Assembly (NCBI GenBank): GCA_002405165.1
Contig: DHLF01000004.1
Span: forward strand, 1-62,739
Source of the DNA: Christensenella sp. UBA4675
Lineage (GTDB): Bacteria > Bacillota > Clostridia > Christensenellales > Borkfalkiaceae
Direction: 5' to 3'
Length of the DNA stretch: 62,739 nt
In this document: piece by piece, positions 24,342-33,047 of the stretch
Numbering within the stretch: position 1 is the first letter of the stretch
Layout: each line of letters starts with the position of its first letter
Position numbers and translations under genes: made by a program
Notes under the pieces: generated by a model
Databases searched by the model: none
What the model saw: the letters and a program-made list of their open reading frames with translations, nothing else
What the model was told of the DNA's origin: nothing

Positions 24342-24508
24342 TTTTCTCCGATTTATATAAAACAATAATTTGTTTTGTAAAACGCAATTTTTTTATGGGA
24401 AAAATTGCGTTTCCGACTTTGTAAATGCTTGTTTTTAATATATTTTCTTTAAATAAAACAATTATAACATTGAAACGAGCTACCGTCAATCCTAAATTTT
24501 TCACAAAA

Positions 24509-24542
24509 AATAGGTTTATAAGAAAAACTTATAAACCTATTT
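24509..24542 (-). terminator. Terminator of the tRNA operon
   Basis: AATAGGTTTATAAG/CTTATAAACCTATT (14 bp) with a 5-base loop, followed on the minus strand by TTTTTTGTG. Confidence 0.85.
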
Positions 24543-24550
24543 TTAAATTT

Positions 24551-24625
24551 TGGAGGCACCACCCGGATTTGAACCGGGGCATAAAGGTTTTGCAGACCTT
24601 GGCCTTACCGCTTGGCTATAGTGCC
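24551..24625 (-). tRNA. tRNA-Cys (GCA), CCA encoded
   Basis: Acceptor GGCACTA/TGGTGCC, anticodon stem AAGGT/ACCTT around CTGCAAA (anticodon GCA), T arm CCCGG-TTCAAAT-CCGGG. Last gene of a three-tRNA operon. Confidence 0.96.
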
Positions 24626-24640
24626 ATATAGCAAAAAAAA

Positions 24641-24715
24641 TGGAGCGGGAAACGAGATTCGAACTCGCGACATTTGCCTTGGCAAGGCAACGCTCTACCA
24701 CTGAGCCATTCCCGC
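24641..24715 (-). tRNA. tRNA-Gly (GCC), CCA encoded
   Basis: Acceptor GCGGGAA paired with its complement, anticodon stem TTGCC/GGCAA around TTGCCAA (anticodon GCC). Fifteen bases upstream of tRNA-Cys. Confidence 0.96.
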
Positions 24716-24733
24716 ATCCGTAAGATAAAAAAA

Positions 24734-24809
24734 TGGTGGGAACAACAGGGCTCGAACCTGTGACCCTCTGCTTGTAAGGCAGATGCTCTCCCAACTGAGC
24801 TATGCTCCC
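24734..24809 (-). tRNA. tRNA-Val (UAC), CCA encoded
   Basis: Acceptor GGGAGCA/TGTTCCC, anticodon stem TCTGC/GCAGA around CTTACAA (anticodon TAC). First gene of the operon. Confidence 0.96.
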
Positions 24810-24842
24810 ATAAAAAAGCAACCGCATTTCGATTGCTTTTAT

Positions 24843-24871
24843 ACTATAACAAATTATATGCAAAATTGCAA
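24843..24871 (-). promoter_or_regulatory. Promoter of the Val-Gly-Cys tRNA operon
   Basis: Minus strand TTGCAA (24871-24866), 17 bases, TATAGT (24848-24843), followed by a short leader. Confidence 0.75.
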
Positions 24872-24959
24872 GTGTTTTTTAGCTTTTTTTTTAAATTTTT
24901 TTATTTTTTTAAAAAGTCCCAAAAACTTATGCTTTTTTAACGTTTTTGCCTTTTTCGCT

Positions 24960-26978
24960 TTAATTTAAAGTTACGTCTTTTAAAACGTCGTATTTTAAAA
25001 CGGCTTCTTTTTTTATAGTTTCCATTTCGGCTTGGCTACAACTTTCAAAAGCTTCGTCGGAAAGTTTTTTCGCTTGCATTATGGTTTCTACACCATAGTA
25101 CAAATTTCCTACTTCTTTAAACAGTTCTCCCGATTGTCTTGTTCCCAAAAAATCACCACCGCCACGCATTTTAAAATCGTACTCGGCAATTTTAAATCCG
25201 TCCGAATTATTTTTTAATACGCTTAATCTCTCGCAAGTTTTTTCGTCTTCGCTGTCGGAAAGTAAAAAACAATAACTCTCATCGTTTCCCCTACCGACTC
25301 TACCCCTTAGTTGGTGTAACTGAGAAAGACCAAATCTTTCAGCGTTATAAATAACCATTACGGTTGCGTTGGGAACGTCTATCCCGACTTCTATTACCGT
25401 TGTAGAAACTATCGCGGAAATTTTATTTTCCTTAAAATCGTTCATTACGGCTTTTTTATCTTCGTCTTTAAGTTTTCCGTGTAAAAGTCCGAAATTTATT
25501 TGCGGTAACCTTTCCTTTAACTGTTCGTAAAGAGCAGTTACGCTCATAATTTCGCCTTCTTCGTCGTCTTGAATTTTAGGACAAACAAAATACGCTTGTT
25601 TTCCGTTTTCAATTTCTTTTCGAATAAAATCAAGCATTCCGTCGTATTTTTTATATGGCACTATTCCCGTTTTTAACTCCCCGCGACGCTTTGGTTTTTC
25701 TTTAATTTCACTAACGTCTAAATCCCCGTAAAGCACCAAAGAATAAGTTCTGGGAATAGGAGTTGCGCTCATAACCAAAGTATCGCACCCGATTCCTTTA
25801 TCGTTAAGCGCGTTTCTATGCGCCACCCCAAACCGATGTTGCTCGTCGCAAACGCATAAACTTAAATTTTTAAAAACTACGTCGTTTTGAATTATTGCGT
25901 GCGTACCTACTACGATTTTTGCGTTTCCGTTTGCAATATCTTTTTTAACAATAGTTTTTTCGGATTTTTTTAACGACGACGATAAAAATACGGTTTCGTA
26001 TTCGGGGAAAAATTTTAAACATAGTTTATAATTTTGCTCCGCCAAAATTTCCGTAGGACACATATACGCAACCTGATAACCGCTTTTTAACGCGACGAAC
26101 ATTGCGCAATACGCCACCGCCGTTTTACCGCTTCCGACGTCGCCTTGCAAAAGTCTATTCATTACGTGCGGATTTTTAAGATCGGAAAATATTTCGTTTA
26201 TTGCTTGTTTTTGTCCGTTTGTAAATTCAAAACCAAAACGTTTTGAAAATTCTTTTATATCGTCGGCGCAAGTAGAATATTCGTTTTGACGAACTCTTTC
26301 CTTTCCGCCTTTTATAAGCTTAAACGAACAAGTCAATAAAAAATATTCTTCTAACGCAATTCTTTCGCTACAATTTTTTATATCTTCTTGTCTACGCGGA
26401 AAATGTATGCCGTAGTAAGCTTGTCCTAAATCCCTTAAACCGTATTTTCTTTCCAAAAAAAACGGAATGGTAGTTTTTGGCGGACAAAGCGATAAAGCGT
26501 TTCTAACGATAGACGACATTATCCCTTGCGCAATATTTCCGCTTTTATATACGGGAACTATACCTTTTAACCTATAATTTTTATCGAGCGGTTCAAAGGT
26601 GGGATTCATCATAGAAATTTGCCCGTATTCGTTTTTTATCCTACCGTAAAATAAATATTCTTGTTCGGCTTTTAATTTTTGTAAAACGTATGGACTGTTA
26701 AACCAAATTATCGTAAAAAATTGATTATCACTTTCGCATATAACTTTAACGTAGCTTATTCTTTTTGAATGTGAAATTCTGTTTTGCGGAAAAGAAACGG
26801 GCTTTGCTTTAATTAAAGCCATTTCGTAATTGTTGCAACTTTGCAAATTTTGAACGATAGATAAATCTAGATAATTTCTAGGAAAATGCCGAATTAAGCT
26901 CTCGCAATTATATATCGAGAGCTTTTGTAATTCTTTTATTCTTTTGTCGCTTACGCCTTTTATTTTTTCTAGTTCCAT
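24960..26978 (-). CDS. recG: ATP-dependent DNA helicase RecG
   Basis: 672 residues, normal length. The N-terminal wedge/OB domain contains LFYGRIKNEYGQISMMNPTF. The helicase core has Walker A LLQGDVGSGKTAVA (about 277), DEQHRFGV (motif II), SATPIPRT (motif III), STTVIEVGIDVPNATVM and QLHQLRGRVGRGND (motifs V and VI). It remodels stalled replication forks and branch-migrates junctions. It is the third gene of asp23-yloV-recG. The ribosome site is weak and an 11-bp hairpin lies between yloV and this gene, so its translation may be tuned separately. Confidence 0.96.
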   Translation of the reverse strand: MELEKIKGVSDKRIKELQKLSIYNCESLIRHFPRNYLDLSIVQNLQSCNNYEMALIKAKPVSFPQNRISHSKRISYVKVICESDNQFFTIIWFNSPYVLQKLKAEQEYLFYGRIKNEYGQISMMNPTFEPLDKNYRLKGIVPVYKSGNIAQGIMSSIVRNALSLCPPKTTIPFFLERKYGLRDLGQAYYGIHFPRRQEDIKNCSERIALEEYFLLTCSFKLIKGGKERVRQNEYSTCADDIKEFSKRFGFEFTNGQKQAINEIFSDLKNPHVMNRLLQGDVGSGKTAVAYCAMFVALKSGYQVAYMCPTEILAEQNYKLCLKFFPEYETVFLSSSLKKSEKTIVKKDIANGNAKIVVGTHAIIQNDVVFKNLSLCVCDEQHRFGVAHRNALNDKGIGCDTLVMSATPIPRTYSLVLYGDLDVSEIKEKPKRRGELKTGIVPYKKYDGMLDFIRKEIENGKQAYFVCPKIQDDEEGEIMSVTALYEQLKERLPQINFGLLHGKLKDEDKKAVMNDFKENKISAIVSTTVIEVGIDVPNATVMVIYNAERFGLSQLHQLRGRVGRGNDESYCFLLSDSEDEKTCERLSVLKNNSDGFKIAEYDFKMRGGGDFLGTRQSGELFKEVGNLYYGVETIMQAKKLSDEAFESCSQAEMETIKKEAVLKYDVLKDVTLN

Positions 26979-26988
26979 ATAAAACTTA

Positions 26989-27014
26989 GGTTGTTTATCT
27001 TTCGATAAACAACC
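26989..27014 (-). other. 11-bp hairpin in the yloV-recG gap
   Basis: GGTTGTTTATC/GATAAACAACC with loop TTTC occupies nearly the whole 43-base gap. On the minus strand only TAAGTTTTAT follows, so it looks more like a processing or stability element than a terminator. Confidence 0.5.
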
Positions 27015-27021
27015 GATAAAA

Positions 27022-28653
27022 TTATTCTAAAGATATAATGTAATAGTAAATTGGTTGACCGCCAAAGTAAGCTTCTACTTCTAAATCGGGATAAGCTTTC
27101 CTTAATTTTTCGCATAAAGCTTCCGCGTCTTCTTCTTTTACGTCGCTTCCGTAATAAAGATTTAACACTTCGTGGGAAGAATCTACTAATTTTGCAACTA
27201 AGTCGCTTGTAACGGTTGCAATATCGCTTCCTTTATTGAGTATTTTCTTGTTATCGAGAGCGATTATATCGCCTTTTTCAAGATTAAACCCGTCTATATT
27301 AGTAGTTCTTACCGCATAAGTAACCTGACCCACCGTAACCGAATCTATCGCGTGAATCATATTGATTAAATTTTCTTCCGCGCTTACGTCGGGGTCGAAA
27401 GCCAACGCCGCAACAAAACCTTGCGGTACGTTTTTAGTAGGCACTACGTGAATTTTTTTGTTTTCAACTAATTGCTTAGATTGCTCAGCCGCTAAAATTA
27501 TATTTTTATTGTTGGGGAAAACGAAAATATTTTCCGCATTTATCCTTTGAGCCGCATTCGCTATATCGGACGCGCTCGGATTCATCGTTTGTCCGCCTTC
27601 TATAATCTTATCTACTAATAAATCTTTAAATATTCCCGACAATCCTTCGCCTTGACTTATGGCAAGCATTCCCATAGGTTTCTTTTCGGCTTCGTATTTA
27701 CGGAGTAATTCTCTGTTTTGTTCGAGCATATTTTCGATTTTTACTCTATCGAGTTCGCCTAACGCCAAAGCATGAGTCAAAGCTTTTCCCGGGTCGTTAG
27801 TGTGAACGTGAACTTTTACGAAAGATAAATCGCCTACGACGAGTACGCAATCGCCTATGCTCATTAAGTATTCTCTTAATTTATCTATGTCGGCAATAGT
27901 AGTTCTTCTTTTAAGGTTAATAATGAAAAATTCAGTACAATAGCCGAATTCTATGTTGCCCAAATTAAATATATCAATGTGGTCGTCGTCCGAAAAACTT
28001 TCTTTCGGCTTTTCTTCTTCAACGATTTCTCCGCCTTGAATTTCTTCGCCTAAAATTGCCATATTCATACCTTTGAATACGGTCATAAGTCCCATTCCGC
28101 CCGAATCTACTACGCCCGCTTTTTTTAGAACGGGTAAAAGTTCGGGAGTGGAAGCCAAAGCTTTATCGCCTGCGTCTAAAACGCCTTTAAAGAAATCTTC
28201 GAAATTTTTTGCTCTACTAGAAGAAGCGAACTCGCTCATAAGTCTACAAACCGTAAGCATTGTTCCTTCTTTCGGTTTAGATACCGCACCGTACGCTACT
28301 TGCGTTGCGTTTTTCATACCTTTTGCAAAGGTTTTTGTATCTATTTCTTGAACGTCCCTTAACGTTTTACATATCCCCGACAAAACTTGCGATAATATTA
28401 CGCCCGAGTTTCCCCTTGCGCCCCTTAACGCGCCTTTGCTTATCGCGTCGGTCATTTCGCTGATTCTGTTGGTCTTTAACGCTTTTAATTCCTTTACGGC
28501 AGACTGCATCGTCATCGACATATTCGTCCCCGTGTCCCCGTCCGGAACAGGAAAGACGTTCATTGCGTCTATTCTATCTCTGTTTATTTCTAACAATCGC
28601 GACGCCATTGTCATCATTTTAGAAAACATAGCGCTGTTAATCGTTTTAATCAT
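27022..28653 (-). CDS. DAK2-domain protein YloV, fatty-acid kinase A-like
   Basis: 543 residues. The N-terminal DhaL/DAK2 kinase domain has NVFPVPDGDTGTNMSMTM (30-47), GARGNSGVILSQ and DSGGMGLMTVFKGM. The C-terminal half is the FakA-specific region, with the histidine in KVHVHTNDPGKAL. Family members phosphorylate fatty acids bound to FakB (DegV) proteins for phospholipid synthesis. It follows asp23 by 27 bases, as in Bacillus and Staphylococcus. GGAGGAT lies ten bases before the ATG. Confidence 0.9.
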   Translation of the reverse strand: MIKTINSAMFSKMMTMASRLLEINRDRIDAMNVFPVPDGDTGTNMSMTMQSAVKELKALKTNRISEMTDAISKGALRGARGNSGVILSQVLSGICKTLRDVQEIDTKTFAKGMKNATQVAYGAVSKPKEGTMLTVCRLMSEFASSSRAKNFEDFFKGVLDAGDKALASTPELLPVLKKAGVVDSGGMGLMTVFKGMNMAILGEEIQGGEIVEEEKPKESFSDDDHIDIFNLGNIEFGYCTEFFIINLKRRTTIADIDKLREYLMSIGDCVLVVGDLSFVKVHVHTNDPGKALTHALALGELDRVKIENMLEQNRELLRKYEAEKKPMGMLAISQGEGLSGIFKDLLVDKIIEGGQTMNPSASDIANAAQRINAENIFVFPNNKNIILAAEQSKQLVENKKIHVVPTKNVPQGFVAALAFDPDVSAEENLINMIHAIDSVTVGQVTYAVRTTNIDGFNLEKGDIIALDNKKILNKGSDIATVTSDLVAKLVDSSHEVLNLYYGSDVKEEDAEALCEKLRKAYPDLEVEAYFGGQPIYYYIISLE

Positions 28654-28680
28654 ATTTAAAAATTATCCTCCGAAAAAAAA

Positions 28681-29031
28681 TCAGAGCTTAACGCCAATAA
28701 TATTGACGTCTATCGTACTGACTATCATTCCCGTTAGTTTTTCAACTTTATATTTAATAGATTCTTTTAAACTGTCCGCAACAGCAGAAATAGATACGCC
28801 GAATTTTATAATTACGGATACTTCTATTTTTATTCTATCACCCGTTGTCGTTACTTTAACGCCTTTTGTAAATCTATCTTTACGGAAAAGCTCCGATAAA
28901 CTGTCGGTAAAACGAAATGAATCAAGACCTACAACCCCGTAGCTTTCATAACAAGCGTGTGAAACAAGCCTTGCTATCGCTTTATCGGATATTGAAATTT
29001 TACCGTATATATTGCTCGTATTAACCGACAT
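28681..29031 (-). CDS. Asp23/Gls24 family envelope stress protein (YloU)
   Basis: 116 residues. ISDKAIARLVSHACYESYGVVGLD at the N-terminus and IKIEVSVIIKFGVSISAV followed by VEKLTGMIVSTIDVNIIGVKL are the family core. It is cytosolic and usually tethered near the membrane; in related bacteria it is linked to envelope stress and fatty-acid metabolism. First gene of the yloU-yloV-recG operon, divergent from rpmB. AAAGGAGAG precedes the ATG. Confidence 0.9.
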   Translation of the reverse strand: MSVNTSNIYGKISISDKAIARLVSHACYESYGVVGLDSFRFTDSLSELFRKDRFTKGVKVTTTGDRIKIEVSVIIKFGVSISAVADSLKESIKYKVEKLTGMIVSTIDVNIIGVKL

Positions 29032-29158
29032 TTTTTCTCTCCTTTATAATCTTGCATAGTTATTTTACAATATATTTCAAATTTTTGCAAGGTTTTATTG
29101 CAATTTTAGGTTTTTTTTGTGAAAAAAAATAAAAATCGCAAAAAATCGCTAAAAATCG

Positions 29159-29187
29159 TTGCTTTTTTCTTTTAAAAATGTTATATT
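29159..29187 (+). promoter_or_regulatory. Promoter of rpmB
   Basis: TTGCTT (29159-29164), 17 bases, TATATT (29182-29187). Directly upstream are three near-copies of AAAAATCGCT in a row (about 29131-29160), an A-rich UP-like element. Confidence 0.7.
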
Positions 29188-29222
29188 AAATATCGTTGAA
29201 TTTTATGTGGAGGTGAAATTAA

Positions 29223-29414
29223 ATGTCAAAAGTTTGTGCAATTTGCGGAAAAGGCAAACTCTCGGGCAATAAGGTTAGCCACTCTAACCGTAAAACTCCC
29301 CGTTTATATAATGCCAATGTACAAAAAGTTAAGGTGGTAAACGAAAAAGGAGTTATCACTTCCGAATACGTTTGTACGCGTTGTTTAAAGGGCGATAAAG
29401 TTCAGAGAGCTTAA
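29223..29414 (+). CDS. rpmB: 50S ribosomal protein L28
   Basis: 63 residues, normal for bacterial L28. The zinc-type version is present: CAICGKG near the start and CTRCLKG near the end form two C-x2-C pairs. VSHSNRKTPRLYNANVQKVK is the rRNA-binding core. It is read alone, divergent from asp23; GGAGGTGAAATTAA precedes the ATG. In Bacillus spoVM lies beside rpmB, as it does here. Confidence 0.96.
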   Translation: MSKVCAICGKGKLSGNKVSHSNRKTPRLYNANVQKVKVVNEKGVITSEYVCTRCLKGDKVQRA

Positions 29415-29424
29415 TTAGAATTGT

Positions 29425-29452
29425 TGGTTGCTAGAAAAGCAACCATTTTTCT
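29425..29452 (+). terminator. Terminator of rpmB
   Basis: TGGTTGCT/AGCAACCA stem followed by TTTTTC. Confidence 0.85.
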
Positions 29453-29507
29453 TGTTAAATTTAAAAAAGTTAAATATTGCGAACTTTAAAATTAGCAGTT
29501 TTTAACT

Positions 29508-29573
29508 AGAAGTATAAAATGCGGATTTTTTTAAAAAACGCTTTATTTGCCGTAAGGCAAAACGTGTACTTCT
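29508..29573. other. Possible three-way structured element between rpmB and spoVM
   Basis: Outer helix AGAAGTA/TACTTCT encloses two small hairpins: an A/T-rich one closed by GCG/CGC (29521-29541) and TTGCC/GGCAA (29547-29560). It lies after the rpmB terminator and before the convergent operon's terminator. No promoter is evident, so it may be a decayed or 3'-end element. Confidence 0.25.
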
Positions 29574-29605
29574 TATTATTTTTATGTGTTTAATTTTAAA
29601 AATAG

Positions 29606-29635
29606 AAAAGCCGAAGGAAACTTCCTTCGGCTTTT
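29606..29635. terminator. Bidirectional terminator of the priA-spoVM operon
   Basis: AAAAGCCGAAGG/CCTTCGGCTTTT with loop AAACTT; followed on the minus strand by CTATTTTT. Ends the leftward transcript from spoVM. Confidence 0.8.
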
Positions 29636-29763
29636 CGCTGTCATATTCTAAAATCCTTTTACCTAAACGAGTTTTTGCATGTTAAATTATAACGCATTTT
29701 TTTATCGTTTTTAGTTTTCCCATAATAGAGTTTCGTTAAAACAGATAGTTCGACTACGTAATT

Positions 29764-29838
29764 TTAGTGATTTTTTCTTTTAAATAAACGAATTATTCCC
29801 GATAAAAACGCAGGCAGTTTTATACAGATAATTTTCAC
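29764..29838 (-). CDS. spoVM: Stage V sporulation protein M
   Basis: A 24-codon frame starting with GTG (29836-29838) behind GGAGG at seven bases. The core IKLPAFLSGIIRLF matches the Bacillus SpoVM pattern IKLPKFLGGIVR at the same residue numbers, including the membrane-critical Pro9, I6, F11, G14 and R17. SpoVM is an amphipathic peptide that senses the convex forespore membrane and anchors the SpoIVA coat base. Position between thiN and rpmB is the same as in Bacillus subtilis. It indicates that this organism, or a recent ancestor, forms endospores. The gene is too short for routine calling. Confidence 0.93.
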   Translation of the reverse strand: MKIICIKLPAFLSGIIRLFKRKNH

Positions 29839-29934
29839 GCTTATACCTCCGAAAACTTAATCAGTTTATTCTTCGATATTAGCTGATTTTATTTTAGAAA
29901 TTATTCCGAATAAAGCCCGATAACGAAAATAAAC

Positions 29935-30531
29935 TTATTTTACGACAAATATCAATATTTTACCGTTTACCTTTATATAAACTTCGTCTTTTAAAGCAAC
30001 GTTAGATATTCCCAAAGAAGAAAAAGCTTTTAACTCTTTCCCCACCGCATTATATTTTAATCCCTCGTTAATAATTATATTCGCGTTTTCGCAAAAAGGT
30101 ACTAAAGAAATCGTTTTATTCTTTACTTTCGTCAATTTAATTTCGTTTTCGGTATAATAAATTTCGGTGTAATTGGTTACCGCCTTTACAGAAAATCCTT
30201 TTTCGTAGGCAAGCGCCAAAACCGAAATATTACCTAAAAAATGGTCGTCCCGTTTACCTCCGAAATTATAAAATTCAATTTCGGTTATATCTCCGCGTTT
30301 TAAAGCGTAATCCACGACCGCTTCACAATCCGTAAAATCTTTTTCAACGGGAAAAACGATAGCTCCGTTAGGAACGTACCCCAAAGAATCGAAGTCCCCC
30401 ATCACGCAATCGACTTTAATTCCGTTTTTTTTGCAATACTCATAACCGCCGTCGCAAGCAACTACTAAACAATTTTCGTTTTCTATTTTACCGTTATAAA
30501 ATTCTCCGTTTAAATAAACTTTAAGTTTCAT
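29935..30531 (-). CDS. thiN: Thiamine diphosphokinase
   Basis: 198 residues. VVACDGGYEYCKKNGIKVDCVMGDFDSLG (23-51) holds the nucleotide and metal site, KDFTDCEAVVDYAL the thiamine-side motif, and FGGKRDDHFLGNISVL the third conserved block. It converts thiamine plus ATP to thiamine diphosphate and AMP. The ATG overlaps the rpe stop (ATGA). Last large gene of the priA operon before spoVM. Confidence 0.92.
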   Translation of the reverse strand: MKLKVYLNGEFYNGKIENENCLVVACDGGYEYCKKNGIKVDCVMGDFDSLGYVPNGAIVFPVEKDFTDCEAVVDYALKRGDITEIEFYNFGGKRDDHFLGNISVLALAYEKGFSVKAVTNYTEIYYTENEIKLTKVKNKTISLVPFCENANIIINEGLKYNAVGKELKAFSSLGISNVALKDEVYIKVNGKILIFVVK

Positions 30532-31187
30532 TTATTACCTTGCAAAAATTCAATTTCGTCTTTATAAGATTGCGCCCCGAAAACCGCGCTACCCGCAACT
30601 GCTATATCTATATCGGAATTCCAAACTTGTTCTACCGTTTGCCTATTTACCCCGCCGTCAATTTCTATTAAAACTTTTTTTCCGTTTTCATTTGCAATTT
30701 TACGAATTTGACTTGCTTTTTCCAGAACTTCGGGAATAAATTTTTGTCCACCGAAACCGGGGAAAACACTCATTATCAAAACCATATCGCATAGCGCAAT
30801 TTCGTCTTTAATTTTTTCTACGGGCGTATCGGGATTTATAACCGCCCCGCATTTAACGTTGCAATCTTTAATTTTTTGCAAAACTTCTTTTAAATTATCC
30901 TTACACGCTTCGTAATGCACCGTGATATAATCAGCGCCCGCTTTTGCGAATTTTTCAACGTAATTTTCGGGATGAACAATCATTAAATGCACGTCTAACG
31001 GCAAAGCTGTTCTTTTTCTTATATCGGCAACCATTTTTATACCGAACGTAATATTTGGCACGAAAACTCCGTCCATAACGTCGCAATGTACTAAATCGGC
31101 TCCGCCTAATTCTATTTTTTTAATCTCTTCCGCCATATTAGCGAAATCTGCCGATAATATTGACGGCGCAATAAGTATTTTTTTCAT
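30528..31187 (-). CDS. rpe: Ribulose-phosphate 3-epimerase
   Basis: 219 residues, TIM barrel. APSILSADFANM (7-18), HCDVMDGVFVPNITFG (metal ligands H, D), PLDVHLMIVHPE, TVHYEA, VLIMSVFPGFGGQKF and EIDGGVN cover all conserved strands. Interconverts ribulose-5-phosphate and xylulose-5-phosphate in the pentose phosphate pathway. AAAGGAT precedes the ATG; it starts four bases after the rsgA stop and is coupled to thiN downstream. Confidence 0.96.
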   Translation of the reverse strand: MKKILIAPSILSADFANMAEEIKKIELGGADLVHCDVMDGVFVPNITFGIKMVADIRKRTALPLDVHLMIVHPENYVEKFAKAGADYITVHYEACKDNLKEVLQKIKDCNVKCGAVINPDTPVEKIKDEIALCDMVLIMSVFPGFGGQKFIPEVLEKASQIRKIANENGKKVLIEIDGGVNRQTVEQVWNSDIDIAVAGSAVFGAQSYKDEIEFLQGNK

Positions 31188-31191
31188 AACT

Positions 31192-32013
31192 TTATCCTTT
31201 ATCTTTTAATTCGTTGTAAATGGTTAAATAATTTTCGTATCTATCTTTATTTATTTCCTCGTTTTTTACCTTTTCTTTTACGTCGCAATAAGGCTCGGCA
31301 ATATGTACGCAATCTGAATAATAACAAGAATTGTCTTTAAATTCGGGATAATAATCTTTTAAATTCTTAGCCGAAATTCCGTTTACTTCAAGCGCGGTAA
31401 AACCGGGAGTATCTACCACTTTTATCCCGTCGTTTTCATGAACGAAACAATAAGTAGTAGTATTTTTTCCACGCATAATTTTTTCGCTTAAATCTCCGAC
31501 TTTGTGATTTACGCCTAATAACGCGTTTATAAGCGAAGTTTTACCAACTGCCGATTGACCTGCAAAAGCAACCGTTTTATTTTTTAAAAATTCCTTTAAT
31601 TCGCTTAAATTTTCACCCGTTAAACTTGACAAATAAAAAATTTTATCAACAACGTCTGCATATCTACTAGAAATTTCCATTCTTTCTATATCACATTTAT
31701 TTACGCAAATAATAGGTTTTGAACCGCCGGCGAAAATTGAAATAAGCATTTTATCCACAACCAAAAAATCAGGCTTTGGAATGGGTGCAATAACGATATT
31801 TACGTAATCTACGTTTGCAACGCTAGGTCTAGAAAAACAAGACGTTCTTTTTTCTATTTTAAAAATTCTATTTTGCTCGTCGAGTTCTACGTAATCTCCT
31901 ACGAGTACGGAGTTTTTTCGCATACTTCCCTTTAAAGAACATTCGATTAAATTGTCCCCGACTTTCACAAGCGCTTTCTGACCGAAAAGCGTGTAAATTT
32001 GCCCTTTCAACAC
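31192..32013 (-). CDS. rsgA: Small ribosomal subunit biogenesis GTPase RsgA
   Basis: I take GTG 32011-32013 as start (273 residues): AAAGGAG lies five bases upstream and the codon overlaps the rlmN stop (GTGTTGA). An upstream in-frame ATG would overlap rlmN by 46 bases. OB fold first, then the circularly permuted GTPase: CVNKCD (G4), SSLTGENL (G5), AGQSAVGKTSL (G1) and DTPGF (G3). A C-terminal zinc site follows (CYYSDCVHIAEPYC). It matures the 30S subunit. Confidence 0.94.
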   Translation of the reverse strand: MLKGQIYTLFGQKALVKVGDNLIECSLKGSMRKNSVLVGDYVELDEQNRIFKIEKRTSCFSRPSVANVDYVNIVIAPIPKPDFLVVDKMLISIFAGGSKPIICVNKCDIERMEISSRYADVVDKIFYLSSLTGENLSELKEFLKNKTVAFAGQSAVGKTSLINALLGVNHKVGDLSEKIMRGKNTTTYCFVHENDGIKVVDTPGFTALEVNGISAKNLKDYYPEFKDNSCYYSDCVHIAEPYCDVKEKVKNEEINKDRYENYLTIYNELKDKG

Positions 32014-33047
32014 TCGTTCTCCTTTAAAGTTTTTGCCCGCAACTGCCCGCAAGCGCCTTCTATATCCGCGCCGATAATTCTACGAACGGTTGCCGATAAT
32101 CCGCCGTTTATAAGAGTTTGACAAAAATCTCTTGCTTGTTTTTCTCCGTCGCCTTTTAAACCTTTTTCTTTTACTTCGTTTAAACGAATTAAATTAACGT
32201 GGCAGGGGCGACCTTTTAATATACGAACCAGCTCTTTTGCGTCTTCCGCTCTATCGTTTTTACCTTGTATTAAAGAATACTCGAATATATATCTCCTACC
32301 CGTTTTTTCAAAATAATTATCGCATGCTTTAAGTATTTCGCTAATTGAGTATTTATTTGCAACGGGCATAATTTTTTTACGCTCGTTGTCAAACGGCGAA
32401 TGTAGTGAAATTGTAAGATTTAACGGGATTTTTTCATCTGCAAAACGTAACGCTTTATCTACCAAACCGCACGTTGACAAGCTTATGTTTCTACTGCTTA
32501 TATTAAGCCCTTGCTCGTCGATTAGCTTTTTTAAAAAATCAATTACGTTATCGTAATTGTCAAACGGTTCCCCCATACCCATTAAAACTACGTTGGTAAT
32601 TTTTCTATCCGAAACGCTACCGTTTAAAAATCTGTTTACTACGCAAATTTGCGATAAAATCTCTCCGCCCGATAAATTTCTTACAAGACCGTTTAAAGTA
32701 GATGCACAAAATACGCACCCCATTCTGCACCCGACTTGCGTTGAAACGCATTGAGTGTAACCGTACTTATATTTCATTAAAACGCCTTCTATAACGTTGC
32801 CGTCGTAAAGAGAAAAAAGGAACTTTATAGAGCCGTCCTTAGACTTAAAATATTTTAAAATTTTAACGGGTTCGTTTTCAAAATCTTGCAAAAGTTTTTC
32901 TCTTAAAGATTTAGATAAATCGCTCATTTCGGAAATAGGCGTTCCGTTATACACGTTTCTAATAATTTGATTAGCCCTAAAAGGCTTTTCGCCTTTTTCC
33001 GATAAATAATTATTTAGTTGTTGCTTAGATAAATCCGCTAATATCAT
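32007..33047 (-). CDS. rlmN: 23S rRNA (A2503-C2)/tRNA (A37-C2) methyltransferase
   Basis: 346 residues. The radical-SAM cluster motif is CRMGCVFCAS; MGMGEPFDNYDNV, SLHSPFDNERKKIMP and the catalytic C-terminal cysteine region (GADIEGACGQLR) are all present. It adds a methyl group to C2 of adenine in rRNA and tRNA. Its ATG overlaps the rsmB stop (ATGA) and its stop overlaps the rsgA start, so translation is coupled through the operon. Confidence 0.95.
   Translation of the reverse strand: MILADLSKQQLNNYLSEKGEKPFRANQIIRNVYNGTPISEMSDLSKSLREKLLQDFENEPVKILKYFKSKDGSIKFLFSLYDGNVIEGVLMKYKYGYTQCVSTQVGCRMGCVFCASTLNGLVRNLSGGEILSQICVVNRFLNGSVSDRKITNVVLMGMGEPFDNYDNVIDFLKKLIDEQGLNISSRNISLSTCGLVDKALRFADEKIPLNLTISLHSPFDNERKKIMPVANKYSISEILKACDNYFEKTGRRYIFEYSLIQGKNDRAEDAKELVRILKGRPCHVNLIRLNEVKEKGLKGDGEKQARDFCQTLINGGLSATVRRIIGADIEGACGQLRAKTLKENEC

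Noticed and set aside
24425..24863. Open frames across the tRNA cluster on both strands
   Set aside because: They are readings through tRNA-Cys, tRNA-Gly and tRNA-Val.
29131..29160. AAAAATCGCT units as a CRISPR or iteron array
   Set aside because: Only three short units, no spacers, no cas or replication genes; better explained as a promoter-upstream A-tract element.
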